A DNA stretch of 64,000 nucleotides from Pratylenchus scribneri. Lineage: Eukaryota; Nematoda; Chromadorea; Rhabditida; Pratylenchidae. Positions 24,401 to 36,486 of the stretch are shown here, piece by piece; the first letter of the stretch is position 1; every line of letters begins with the position of its first letter. The notes under the pieces are model-generated. The model did no database searches and was not told the origin of the DNA. It saw nothing but the letters and a program-made list of their open reading frames with translations. The position numbers and the translations under genes are program-made. The stretch covers positions 2,659,501 to 2,723,500 of the forward strand of contig JAQSEB010000010.1 in the NCBI GenBank assembly GCA_030063045.1, written 5' to 3'.

Positions 24401-27400
24401 CTCTCAATCCAAATATGAATATAAAACAAAACGCACCATTTCCAACCATTTACTGAATGATTCCAAATTGGCCACCCATTTTTGCTCCTTTTTATCCTGC
24501 TTTTTCCTTTCATTTCCACTCAATGCTTCCCAAATTGCATCCAATCGAACATTGAATTGGCCAATGCATTCATTCAATTTGTCCATTTGTTTGATCCATT
24601 CCCTGGACCATTGGCTGCGTTCCTTCAAAAATTCACTTTGGCGAATTGCCGAATGGAAAAGTTGCCATTCCTACAATATGATTGATATAATTATTCCATT
24701 ATTCTTTAATTTCTTCTTACCTTTTTAAATTCTGGAAACAATTGATCCCTTTTCCTTCCAACCCATTCCAAATCCCTTCTTTCCATTGCGCTGGCCATTT
24801 CTGCCTCTGCCTGGGCCAATCTATTTGTGAAGCAATTTGTGCATTTGGCCAACATTTGACGAATTCTTTCCTGCACTTCCTTCTCCCTTTGGGCCATAAG
24901 TGCATGCAAAAGACGGCATGTATCGGCCATTGTGTTTGGCTGAGGAATTTGGCCATTGAGTCCATTGGCCAATTGCTCAATTTGGGCCAACGAATTGTTT
25001 TCAGTGTGGATGGTGTGCTAAAAAATGAATTTGAATTTTGAATGGATAATTCATTATAGAAATATTTTTCGGTGTCCTAATCAAGATTTATTTATAAATT
25101 ATTAAATTAAATGTTTATATTTCTTTTCAATTTATTGTTCAGCAGAAAATTGCTAATCCAAATTTTAGCCCATTAAAACTACCGAAATTTGCTCCAAAAA
25201 CATTGCTGGCGAAATTGTTTGTGCATTGAAATGAGGAAATGGAATTCGGAATTGGGCATTCAATTCGGCGGAACGGGACAAAAATTGTTCAAGCCGGTCG
25301 GAAATTGATGGGGAAGAGGAGGTGGATTGATCAGGGCGATGGCCGCCGAATTCCAATTGTTCTATCATTTTTTCCACCGATGCGTCCGGCACATCCATTC
25401 CAGCTCTGGCTTTTGCCTCCAGCACTTCGCTGGCTGAATCCAAAATTCGGTTGCGAAGTTCGTCCAATTGGATTTGCTAAATTGAAAAATATATTCTTTG
25501 TCCAAATTTATGAATAATCAAAGTTAATATTTACTAAAATGATTTAAATTTCTGGCCGAATTCAATTAATTTTATGCCAATTCATTCTCAAATAAAACTG
25601 ACCAGTTTTTGGCCTTCATTTGCTGTTTGGACTGTTCCAATTTGGTCAAATAAATTTTGGCATTTGTCCACCAACAATTTGAATGCCGACAATTTCAGTA
25701 GGAATACCTTAATGAATATATATTATATTTGTTTATTAATAATAAATGAAATAAAATTAATTCTAAGTAACCGGATTTTTTATATTTATCAGAAATAATT
25801 TTTAAAAAAGAATCAAAAAATTAGTAAAAAAATTATTCATTTTGATACAAAAATTTCTAAATAAAAATGTTATTTATGTTTTAGTCGCAGGATGGGAAAG
25901 ATTTGTGCCTCCCCCAATTTCCAAGTACCGTATTCTCCCTTCCTCTCACTTATATTTCCTTCCCCTCTTCTTTTTATTTGATTCAGCCCTGCAGAGGCAG
26001 TTCCCTGTAATGTTTTCTCTTCTAACAAAATTCCCCTTTTTCCCTATATTAAACAAAAATATTTATTTATTATGTCTTTGAGTAATTCAAAATCCAATAT
26101 ATAAATATATTTGCCTGTTTTTGTTCAAAATGTTCCCGTAGTGCGCCAATTTGGGCCTGGGTTCCGCGCAACATTTGCCTTGCCCCATCCCATTCGCCGC
26201 GCATAAATGTTCCTTTGGATTTGGCCAATTCCTCTTCCAATTGGGCACATTTTCCGGTCAATGGGCCATTCAAAATACGGAGTGCTTCGGCCAATCGTTC
26301 AAGGATTGGTTCAATCTGTGAAAATGAATTGATTAGGGGGAATTTGGAATATATTAATTAAATTGCTGGAAGCCATTTTTTTGCAATACATTCCCAAATT
26401 ATTATAGATAAATCCAAATATAAAATACCAAAGAAATGCTAAAATCAATTTGAATATTTTCCAGGGAATATTTATTATATTTAAAAATCATTATTTTGCA
26501 CCCACTTGTGCTGAATTGACCACTTTCCATTGGTCATTTTGTTTGGCCAAAATGCGCACATCCTCTCCCAATTGCCTCAATGCTTCCAATGTTTCCATTT
26601 TGTTTTTCAAACTTTTTTCCAAATAATTCGCTTCGTCCAATAATTTTTGTTCCTCTCTTTTATTGGTGTTGGCACTTTGCAAAATTTTAGTTGCTTCCAG
26701 CACAACTTCCTACAAAATATGGATAATTTTGATAGATTACTTAACTCGTTTTCCCTAAAATTTCATAAATTTTGATTGAAAATGAGAATATAAAGGTGAC
26801 TGATGGGTGGCATAAAAAATTTGAGGGAATTTGAAGAGGTAAAGGGGGAAACTTCCGATCGGATTTTGTGGCTTTGAATTGGCCTTATGAAACAAAAGCT
26901 AAATAGAAAAAGGAAAGAAAGAGAGGGAAAGGGCGAGGAAATGAAATATGATGAAGCACAAATGTTAAAATAATGGAGAAAGGGGGAAGGGGTGGTTGGT
27001 TGATTTTGATGAATTGAATGAGGGAATTCAGAGATTGAGGACTGCTGTGGACCCGAAATGAATTGCTTATTAAAATAAAATTAAATGTAACGGATTCAAG
27101 GAATGTATGAAGGTATTTACGTGTCCCATTTTCGCAGATTTATATTACCAATTTCATATGAATTCATTTTCCCTAAATTTGGCAAAAATGAGCCCAAAGG
27201 CAAGAGTAAAAATTAATATTTGATCATCTTAAGCTATGCCAAAGAGTTGCATTTTAGTAAAAGTCCTCTCTATTTATATTTACTTTTTACATTTTCGCCA
27301 AATGATAAATTTGACGGGTCAAATATCAGGCTCGGCCCTCTTTGATGATAAAAACAATTTGGACGAGAAAATGGATGGGGGCGGCTGGCAGAAAAATGTG

Positions 27401-30400
27401 TGCAAAAGAGGGGAAAAGGCAAAAATAAAATAGCAAGAAGAAAAACGATCGATCGGTTGGCAAAAAGGTGGGGGTTTAGGGGTGGCTGAAAATAGAGGGA
27501 AATGTGGAAAGGCTGCCGATTGCCCTCACATTTGCTTCTTTGCACATTTTCCGCCAAAATGGATTATAAAAAGAGGACGAGAATTAATTGGAAAACTGAT
27601 TTTATGGGTGAGAAAATTTGGAAAAAAGGACGAAATTGAGGATTTGATTTGAAATATAAATTAGGCACCAATTTAGCAATAAAATAACATTTCACACTCC
27701 CACCTCAACAATTTGCAATGCCAGCCCCAAATCTGCCTCCGGTGTCAATTTCAATGCTTCCATTTTTGTTCGCAATTTTTCCCGTTGATTTCGCCTCATT
27801 TCGGTCATCTTCTTGGCCAATTCCATTTTCCCATTTTCAATTCTTTCGGCCATATTCCTTTCCATTGGCAATCTTTGTTCCTCCAGAATTTGTTCCAATT
27901 CTTTTGCCAAATTCTTCAATCCCTCCTCCAATTTGGGCCATTCTTTTGGTTCATCTTTTGCCCGTTCAATTCCAGTCAAAATTTGTTTCAATTCCATATT
28001 CATCCGTAATGCCCTTTCCACAATTTGCCTTTTCAATTCCCATTCTGGCAAATGCTTTTCAAATTCCGAATTGCCTACAGAAATATTTTAAATTATTAAA
28101 AATGTTAATAATTCTTCATTCATTTATATTTTTATCCAATAAATATATTTTAATTTAATTGTCCATTCTAATGGAATTAAGATACTAATAATTGTTGTGG
28201 TTGGATTATTTTGAAGGTTTTAAATTCATTTTAATGACATTTCTTATTCAATTAAAGTTGTTTGTATCTTTTATAAAGAAATCCTCAGGCAAAAATCAAA
28301 ATCTAAAAAGAGAGAACAATTCGCACCATTTAATTTGAATATTTATGGCTAATATTCATTCTAATAAAATTAAATATTATTTATTGCGCACCTTTCAATT
28401 CCTGTTGGATCAGTTCCATTTCATTGAGTGTGGCCCTGGCTTCTTCTTCGGATTCCTCCTCTCTGGCCAAAAGTGTTCTTTGCCTTTTTAACAATGCCCA
28501 AATATCAATCTGAATTTAATTAATTTAATTATTCACATTTTATTTTCAATTAATGGCCTCATTTTATATTCAATTTTCACCTTTTGTGTGCTGCTTGGCC
28601 CAGTCTGTTCCAATTCTTGGCCAGCCTTTTCCAGCCGACCCCTCAGGCAAATTATGCTTCGTCCAATTGTTTCATCTTCACCAATTCCCTTTTCCCTCAT
28701 TTCTTCCAATTCCTTCAATTTTTCTTCCAAATTTGCATTTTGTTGAATGAATTCCTCCTTCATTTGGTTTTCCTCCTCACTTTCCACATTTTCCACCTTT
28801 TTGGAATGAGGAAAATTGAAAGATGGGAAATAAATTGAAAGGAAGAAACTAAAATGGTAGCACAATGCAAGGAAAAATGATTAAGCGGGTGGCAATTAAT
28901 TAATTAATTAATTAATTTGCATAATAAGCAATTCACTTCCAATACTGACCTTTTCCATTTCATCCGTGCCCGATTGGCCGGAACAACGTTTTTGTGGCCA
29001 TGCTGCCTTATTCCGACTTCGAAGTCGACGTCTCTGTGTGACCATCGTTTTTGTTTCGATCAACTCAATTTCCACCTCGATTCGCCGAATTTCGATGAGC
29101 TAATATTTTTTGATGATGATAAAAGGGGAAATTTAGGCAATGGCGGGGAAGTGGTCAACATTTTCGCCTATATTTTATGTAAAATTATAAGAATCAGATA
29201 AAATTTTAATCACAATTATTACAAAGTAGTCTGGCTAATTTGTTAAAAATATTCATTCACCAAAAGTCTAATTGATTTGAGGTAATCGAACCATTCTAGT
29301 TAGAAAATTAATTGAGCCGAAAATCAGTTATATTAACCGAATTATTTACTAAATGAATATATTCATTAATACTCTATTTGGTGCGAAAATGAGGACACAA
29401 ATTGGCATATTAGGGTAAATGTGGATAAACAAAATTGCAAAGATGGGCCAAGCAAAACAAAAAAGGGAGGAATGGGGCAAAGTAATATTGGCCAATCAGA
29501 GTGAATATCCATTCAATAATCAACCTTGAATCGTTGGAGAATGCCCTGAAGAATTTCATTCATTTGCCCAAATTCGAATGCCGTCCCTTCGTCCATTTTG
29601 GCCAATTCGGCCGATTCTTGGCCAGCCCAATCTACAAGGCTGGCTCGTTGGACAATTGAAAGGGTGGCCTAAATAATTATTGGCAAATTCTTTTGGAATG
29701 AATGGCCAATTAAAAACGGACCAATTTAGAGTCAGGGTCATGGTGCCGTGTCCATTGATCCAATTCCAGCAACTGCTTTTCCAAATAAGCAAATCTTGGG
29801 CCCAATTTGGCCAATGCACCCAAATGAGTTTCAAGCTGATTTCGCATTTCTTCGAATTTTTGGTGCATTTCCAACAAATTTGATGGCATATTCGATGATG
29901 ATGGGGAATAAATGCCAAATATTTCATCATTGATGGATGCAATTGATCGACGTAATTCCTTCAAATTGGAATAAAAATAAACTAATTTTTGTTAATTTTA
30001 TGCAAAATTGTATCCCAACAAATTATTCTCAATTAATTAATTAATTTTATGCCATTTCCTTACATTTAAGCTTTCCATCAATCCGGCACATTGTTCACTG
30101 TTTTTAGGCCGAATTTTGACAAATTTTTCGCAATTTTCCATCCATTCTTTCAATTTATTCCCTCCATCAACATTGTCCTCATCTTTGTCCATTAACATTT
30201 CCAAATTCTCCTTTCTGCTTGTTTCTGAGAATTTTTGCCTCTGAAAATCAGACGAATTTAATGGTTTCTTCCATTTTTGAATGAATTTAATTTGACTTGA
30301 TAACTTATGATGAGGGAATAAAGCAGCTAAACAATAAAAATATTTTAGTTTAAAGAAGCTTAGGTTAACCATAAAATCATTGAATCAGTCTTAATATTTT

Positions 30401-33400
30401 TAAGTGAATGAGTAGGCTTGTTAATTTCTGAAAGAATTAATGTTTTCTGGTCACAAATTAATTTAGAATGAATTATTTTTATTTACAGTACCAATTCATG
30501 AATCCTTTTCCTGACTGCTTGCCCTGCAATTTTGCCTCCGGCCTCATCCATTTCGCCAGCCAATATTTCCATTTCCTCCAATAATTCCTTCCAATGCTCA
30601 TTTTGTGTCTTTAAATTTGTCTCCTTCTCCTCAAATTCTGCCCATAATTGGGCCAAATCCCTCAAAATAAATTCAATTCGAATGAATTTACGCAATTCCA
30701 AATTCACTTCCAATGAAAGTTTGGCCAAAATTGTTTGTTTCGACGCTGAATTGAACATTCAAATTAATTAGAATAAATTTGATTTAGATATACTTATTTC
30801 CTCTATCATTTTGGCCTCCCCATCTTTTTCTTCTTCTTGTTGGATTTTTGCCTTTCTCAATGAATCCAGCAATGTTTCCATCCGTTGGACTGGCTTCTCT
30901 CCAATAGCCATATCCTATTCAAATTAAATTGAAAATAATATTAATTCTCCTTTTGCCCACTTTATATTCCTCCAATGATTCAATTGTGATGCTCAAATTT
31001 GTGATTCGTTGCATCCAAATTCGATGCTTTGTTTTCAATCGACTTAAATATTCCAAAATGCGGAAACGTGCCTTTAAATATATTACATTTCATTTAATTT
31101 GCCAATATTAAATTCACCTGTTGGAACATCATTTCCTTTTGTGCCATTCTTTGCTTTTTGGCAACCAAATCAATTCTTTCGGCCAAATCCTCCACCAAAT
31201 GAATTGGTTGAATGAGGGCATCCTCATCGATGGAAGGATGCTCTGCTGATTGTGATTGGCGGCATTCATCAAGCCAATTGGCGATTCGACTTCGATGCTC
31301 CGGTAATTCCGTGAAATATTCCTTCAAGAAGGGAGGAAATTGAATTTTTATTTGAATTTTTTCTTTTTTTAATGATCCAACTGAACGAATTCTAATCTAA
31401 CTTATCCCATATCCACTATTACATATAAAATAAAGAAGAAAACATTGGAATTCAAACAAATTTCCCAAATTAATTTAATTCTGATTCCATCCTTTTCTCC
31501 TCATAACCCCAAAATCTCATTTATCCAAAGTCCCAAAATATTTTACTTCAAATTTGTGAATGTCCCTTTCCAATTTTTCCAATGTTTCATCAATTTTGAG
31601 GGCATCCGTCTGGATTGGCATTGTTTGTGCCAAAAGATGTTCTGCTCCAGTCAGCCATTTGTCCACAACAATTAAATCAATGTCTTCGGCAAATAATCCA
31701 TGAAATGTTGTTTTCCAATTGTTTATATGCGACTGAAATTTTTGGGGCCAATATTTTCATAATTTTCGAATAAATCTATGAATATCGGATGCATTGTTTT
31801 ATAACAATAAAATGAGAAAAATAACAGAATTTTTGGCAATAATTCCATTGTCTTTCATTCCTCAGAAGGAATAATATAAATTAATTTGATTCATTCACAA
31901 TTCAACCCCTCATCAATATCCGATCCAAAAATCTCACCTCAACCAAATCCAACTCATTTTTGACCATTTGGCCAATTTCTTGTTGCCCTTCCGCCTCCAA
32001 TCTTGGAATGATTTGCTCAATCACAATTTGCCTTCTTTCCAGCCATTCTTTGCGAACACATTGACGAAACCACTGCAAACAAAAATTGTATTTAATGGAT
32101 ATTTTGTTTGGCTTATTGGTCTAGGAATTGATTTCATTTTGCAGTGTTTTTTTTTATCCCATTTTGATTTGATATTGCCCCAGCAGGCGGAAATCAAATC
32201 AAAGTTGAAACAAATTGAAAATTTAAGAAAAAAAAACTAATAAAATTGTTGAGTTGTCACATGCAAAATCACTGTCCCATTGATTCATCAACAATTTCTA
32301 AGAATATCCCCATATAAATTATTATTAAATAGTTTTTGTCCTTTGCCAATTTGGCCTATTTCCCCCTCAATTTGACATGCCCGAAATTGACGATGAGTAA
32401 TGCGTTGTCTTTCCACCAATTTGAGGCGATTTTCTCTGGACATTTTGTGCAACCAATGCAACCAATTTCGAAATGGCTCAACACTGGATGGCAACAATGC
32501 CAATTCATCCACCTCCGATTGTCGGCTAAATGGAATGCCAATTTGGATGGATTCATCTTCAGCTTCCACTAATTGGTTGGGATGGAGGAGTGGAGGTCGA
32601 GAAAGGCGAAGGAATTGTGAAACATGAGTGCAAATTGAACGGCGGCATGGAACCAGGCCTGGGGCACATAAATCGGTGGGATCAATGAGTGGCTGAATGC
32701 CAAGATGGAGACGGGCCAATTGGAGGGCATTTTGAATGCGTTGCCGGCATTCTTCTGGTTCATCACTGCCGGCGAATAATTCATCTTGACGGACAAGGGC
32801 AGGGGCGAATCGATGGACGAGGGCAAGAAGGAGGCGACCATCACGCCAACTTCGGTCCAAATCGGGCACAGTTGGCCAAGGAAAGCCAAGTTCCCTGAAA
32901 TGGTATTTGTCATTCCCAAAAGGACATTGTTTGTTTATTTCACTTTGGTCGAATTGCCTCCTGACTCAACCATTTCAACAATGCTTGTTCCGCACTTTCC
33001 TTCCTCATCGGTGTTGTTGGTAAACTTTTTGTGATTTTTTGTGGGGAAATGTGCCGTCGAAATGGCCGGCTATTCTTTGATGTGCTTGGCTCATCCACGT
33101 GCATCATTTCCTCCTCAATTTCGGCCCTTTGCCTTTCACTGTGTAAAGTGTGCCAAGCGGATTGACGAATTAGTGTAAGGCCGGTCTCGACCTGAATATA
33201 AATTAATTATTCGAGAAAATAGGCCGAAAATATCATTTGAATCAATTTTCAGATTAAATAAGCCAAAATGCTGATTGCACATTTACCACAAAACAAATCG
33301 ATTCTCACATTTTCCTCATTTTAGAGGCAAAATGAAGGCCGACCATTCCTCATCATAACATAATGGTCATCTTTAGGGTCCTTTATCTATTATTTCCATC

Positions 33401-36400
33401 GGTAGGGGAATTATATTATTCCCCCTTCTAACCGAAAATGTTTTTCACATCTTTTATTTTGACAATCTCAATGTGAAAAGGCATATTTTTGTACCTACTT
33501 TTTGACATAAATTTCTACAAAAATATATGAAGAATTGGCCAGGATTTAAGCATTGTTTTAGGTAAAACATTTCAAAGGATCCGAAAATATTTCCAACATA
33601 TTTAAAAGATATTTCCTCTGCTGAAGAATTTGTCCAAATCCCAGGGTAAAATATAATTATAAAAATTAATCCGAATCCCATTTTCAATTGGCCCCAATTA
33701 TTGCCTGAAAATGGAGCACAATTTGCCAAATAAGGCCCAGCCATATTCGAGGATTGCCATCGGCCAAATCTGTCACATTGTTGTTCACCAATTCCATTCC
33801 CCTAGCCCGAAGGCATTTCAACGCCGTACTCAAATTATTCAATTGATAAATTCGCGGCACTTTGGCCACCGCCCGACTGATGGATGCCGAACAACTGCAA
33901 AATATAATTTGGGAAATAATACTTTAATTGGATATGAAAATGAAAATTGATTTGATCCTTTAAAAAAGGATTGAATTGGTCCAATTTATTAAGTTAGCTA
34001 AAATGTTTTTGGAATGGATAATCAGAGTAGAGACAGTAACTAATTTATAATAGCCCTTGTAAGGAAAATATAATTCAAATTCAATCCCCCAACCCCCATC
34101 AAACCCATTTTCGGCATTTCGATTGCCAGTGCCAGCGGCTGTCGTTGTAATTGGCAAATAATCGCCGGTCAAAACCTCCAACAAATGGCAAAGGAGTACT
34201 CCATCGCGCATTTCCTCAAATAAATCCTCTCGAATTTGGCCAGAGGAAGAATGCTGCCAATGTGGGAAGGGAGAATAACTTCACATTTAAACCCAAAAAC
34301 CAACCGCTTCCAGCTGGTGATTTATCCAATTTGTGAATGTGTTCTTCTGCATCCTTTCTTCGGCCTCTGAATTTGTTGCTTTTAATAATTGAGGCCATTT
34401 TTCCATTGGAGGGGAATCCATTTTAGTTAAATTATTTGATGAGGCTAATATTTTTGGAAGGGAAATATTTTTTTGATTAGAAGAAGGAAAAAATGTTGAG
34501 GGAAATTGGGCAAAGCAGTTGGTCATTTTCATTATTGAAATAAAAAGAATGGACTGTGGACATGGACACAAAAAGCGAAGGGAATGGGCTTCCTGAACTG
34601 GCTTTTTAACCCAAATTATTATTGGAGAATTATGCAATAAATTTTTCATCTATTTTAAAAGAGTGAAAAATTAAAGCCAATGAATGAAGATGAGAAAATA
34701 GGAACAAATATCCTATGTGGAATTAATTGAATCAATTTATTATTTTTGGAATTTGGCCCGATTTTAGAATGAACACACAATATTATGGCCATTGTCAAAT
34801 ATCTGATATTTTACAGATTTTTGGAGGAGCTTTTTTGCTGGGGAATTTATTAATTTCTCAATTCTTCGTCAATATTTACTTAAATTTAAGTATGGATTGA
34901 TTGGGAGAATTTTGTGGGAAAAAATGCAAAATTGATTCAAGGCAAATGGTGGTTTATGGACATTTGGAAGGTCAACCAAGGAGAAAATGGGACAATGAAA
35001 AGAATGGGTAGAGGAAATGGATGGATGGATGAGATGGAATGGGGGATTGTAAGGAAAGAATGCGCACAAAAAGGTGGCAATAAATTTGTGGGAATGGAAA
35101 GATGGGTGGATGGATTTTGGATTGGAATGGGCTATAGGGCAAAAATGTGAACTATTAAAAAGGGCAAATATTTTTGTTGACTTGCTTTTTGATGATGAAA
35201 TGATGAAAACAAAATTGAGTAACGAATGGATGCCGTCACATTTCCCAAAAAAAGATGCAAAATTATAGAAACTACGTGTAAATATATGTGAACCATTTAT
35301 GTCAAAAATATTGGCAATTTTTTACTCTTAAAAATGATACATAGATCATTGAAATTGGGAAATTCATCCTAAAGTTATGGTCAAAAAACTTGGGGGCACA
35401 TCCTTTTCCATGGATAAACTCTCAACAAGGGAAAGGAAAAGGGAAGTGGTGCCCCTCTCTTGGAATACAGTATTCTCTCTTCTTCTTATTTAGCCGCAGA
35501 GGAAATTTGATGGATTCTGATTTGTATCATATTTTCCTTCTGTTCTAATGCCCATCCATTTTTTTACATATAACTTTGCTTAAGTTGAACCAATTTTAAT
35601 GGTTTTGGTATCATTTTAAAGAGAAGAAAATTCTTTATCAGTTGATTTATATTTTATATTTAAATTTACTAAATGATTCGAGAGTTATTCAAATGATTAG
35701 TCAAAAATGAATGGATTTTACAAAGGAACACTTGCTCTTTGAAAAGGAAATGACCAAAATTGAAGGAGCCTGAACATTGAAATGTGTTCGCGATTGGCAA
35801 CAATAAAGAAAACAAATTCCTTCGGCTTCTTCTCCTTTGCTGTCCTATACATATTTGCAGCTGTGAAAACGGTTAAAAATGTGGCCAAATGGAAGGAATC
35901 GAATTGAGGGGGATGGTAGATGACGGAGAATTGTGAGCGGATAAAGAAAATGAAATGGAAAAGGGAAAAGGGGGATGAAGGGGATTAAAATAAAAATAAA
36001 TCATCAATATAAAATTGGTAAAATGCATATTATTAATATTTCCCAATGGCCTGTTAAGAACCCCAAAACACTCTCATTTAATTATTACTAATCAGTTTGC
36101 CTTTTTCCCAAATTTTATTACCGCCAATTTCATCGTCACTGTTCCTTGGTTGCCTAAAATGGCTCATTTTTGGGAAGCAGCAACAACAAAAACGACGCCT
36201 CAATGATTTTGGACTTTTCCTCTTTTTTGGCTGACTTTCAGGATGAAAAGTTGGCGAAGAGGATGAAGTGGAGGAATTGGATGAAAATGGCTGAAATTTT
36301 TGGAAATTTATGGAAATTTTTTATCATTTTTTTTTCTAAGCTTAAAGAAATAAAATTGCCTCAAATAATTTTGAATTGACCAATGGCCATATCTTCTAAA

Positions 36401-36486
36401 TCATTTAAATTTCAACTTGCCTTTCCTTTATTGTTGGCCTTCTTTTTGTTGGCTGCTTTTTTCGTCCTTTCACTCTTTTTTGGCAT
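9265..36486 (-). CDS. anc-1: ANC-1 / nesprin-like giant nuclear anchorage protein
   Basis: ANC-1/nesprins sit in the outer nuclear membrane. The KASH tail binds SUN proteins in the perinuclear space and the amino-terminal CH pair binds actin. Here the 5' exons (36421-36486, 36122-36290, 34305-34444) lead into CH1 (34105-34253, 33705-33894) and CH2 (32944-33191, 32417-32894). About 20 further exons follow at roughly 31.94-32.07, 31.53-31.73, 31.12-31.32, 30.49-30.75, 30.06-30.24, 29.73-29.96, 29.53-29.67, 28.58-28.80, 27.70-28.08, 26.50-26.71, 26.12-26.32, 25.18-25.47, 24.72-25.02, 24.43-24.67 and 23.60-23.98 kb. They encode Leu/Glu/Lys-rich helical rod. Next come the 2.6-kb exon 20761-23400, two near-identical repeat units, a partial third, and the KASH exon. 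An in-frame TAA at 14395-14397 interrupts unit 2. Exon limits in the 24-32 kb rod are approximate. Confidence 0.9.
10526..10957 (-). repeat. anc-1: Partial third ANC-1 repeat unit
   Basis: One exon (432 nt, phase 0 at both ends) begins EQIAENELKQKLAQETTELN. It matches the first exon of unit 2 almost residue for residue until after SARKTLE, then diverges (GFKSLAKTDKIEDVIKEL). It is therefore the truncated 3' remnant of the tandem array. The rod then continues through unique exons at about 10.33-10.48, 10.13-10.28 and 9.68-10.08 kb. Confidence 0.85.
11088..11271. repeat. 40-bp minisatellite (unit 2/3 junction intron)
   Basis: About five tandem copies of a 40-bp unit built around ccggaaagatttgtgttttc followed by cggttagattgtgtttc. 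Copies alternate between gatttg and gaattg, giving an 80-bp higher-order period. It lies in the intron between unit 2 and the partial third unit of anc-1 (10958-11738). Confidence 0.9.
11270..11545. repeat. 27-28-bp minisatellite, present in one junction intron only
   Basis: About ten copies of a 26-28-bp unit (ttttacaaacatttgtgatt plus tagaatg), with small length changes from a T-run. It directly follows the 40-bp array. The corresponding intron at the unit 1/unit 2 junction lacks this array. Confidence 0.9.
11739..16144 (-). repeat. anc-1: ANC-1 tandem repeat unit 2 (carries a nonsense codon)
   Basis: Four exons: 15716-16144, 14686-15663, 12676-14643, 11739-12629. Together they encode 1,422 codons of coiled coil. 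Every exon boundary is displaced exactly 5,045 bp from unit 1. The 11739-14394 part appears identical to unit 1, since even non-coding frames agree. The 14395-15660 part differs at scattered sites. Plus-strand base A at 14397 (T in unit 1 at 19442) turns AAA into TAA in the coding strand, after SLELSQKEK. C. elegans ANC-1 likewise has long near-identical repeats, but of about 900 residues. Confidence 0.9.
16265..16650. repeat. 40-bp minisatellite (unit 1/2 junction intron)
   Basis: About nine to ten copies of the same 40-bp unit as at 11088. Shortened variants (ccggagagatttgtttccgg ...) recur as a block, indicating higher-order amplification. It lies in the anc-1 intron 16145-16783. The first ~100 bp of this intron match the other junction intron. 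Confidence 0.9.
16784..21110 (-). repeat. anc-1: ANC-1 tandem repeat unit 1
   Basis: Exons 19731-20708, 17721-19688 and 16784-17674, plus the 3' part of the large exon 20761-23400. Homology to units 2 and 3 begins near GILSDPNSLPQTFQ at about 21110; upstream of that the exon is unique. The frame is open throughout, including EKKQKDEMEE at the position where unit 2 has a stop. Predicted protein is a Glu/Lys/Leu heptad coiled coil. Confidence 0.9.
20761..23400 (-). other. anc-1: Large rod exon leading into the ANC-1 repeats
   Basis: Single 880-codon exon (acceptor at 23401-23402, donor at 20759-20760) starting TSLTSVGSNGSPGPSDLDSD. It moves from a Ser/Asp-rich start through a basic patch (KKSGKKKRRAGS, then PTRRKRIILRLSN region) into coiled coil. 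Its last ~115 codons are the beginning of repeat unit 1. It also contains a short internal duplication (EMEEKNRIKEE twice). Confidence 0.85.
21146..21240 (-). repeat. anc-1: Short coding tandem duplication
   Basis: About 42 bp encoding MMEMEEKNRIKEE is repeated with a short lysine-rich spacer (at about 21146-21187 and 21198-21238). It lies just upstream of the point where homology between ANC-1 repeat units starts. Confidence 0.75.
28893..28917. repeat. (TTAA/AATT)n microsatellite
   Basis: A run of six AATT repeats within an anc-1 intron. Simple sequence repeat only. Confidence 0.9.
32417..34444 (-). other. anc-1: Actin-binding calponin-homology domain pair of ANC-1
   Basis: CH1 starts at ERMQKNTFTNWINHQL, the classic actinin-type QKxTFTxWxN signature. 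It continues with DLFEEMRDGVLLCHLLEVL, then IYQLNNLSTALKCL and DLADGNPRIWLGLIW, and ends IVLHFQVE. CH2 starts at ALLKWLSQEAIR and continues VPDLDRSWRDGRLLLALVHR. Exons 34305-34444, 34105-34253, 33705-33894, 32944-33191 and 32417-32894 all join in phase. The intron after HFQ has a GC donor. The inserted stretch TTTAAGTGNRNAEN in CH1 is unusual. The predicted role is actin binding. Confidence 0.93.
36122..36486 (-). other. anc-1: Candidate 5' exons of anc-1 (basic, Cys cluster)
   Basis: Exon 36421-36486 encodes MPKKSERTKKAANKKKANN plus KGK (22 codons). Exon 36122-36290 encodes a Ser-rich stretch, then QPKKRKSPKSLRRRF and CCCCFPK. Joined in phase to 34305-34444, they open directly into the CH1 exon. 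The first intron would use AAG|GCAAGT, a textbook GC donor. PKKRK resembles a nuclear localisation signal, and four Cys after a basic stretch could be lipidated. Alternatively they belong to a separate small gene, or translation starts at ATG 34419-34421. Confidence 0.5.
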
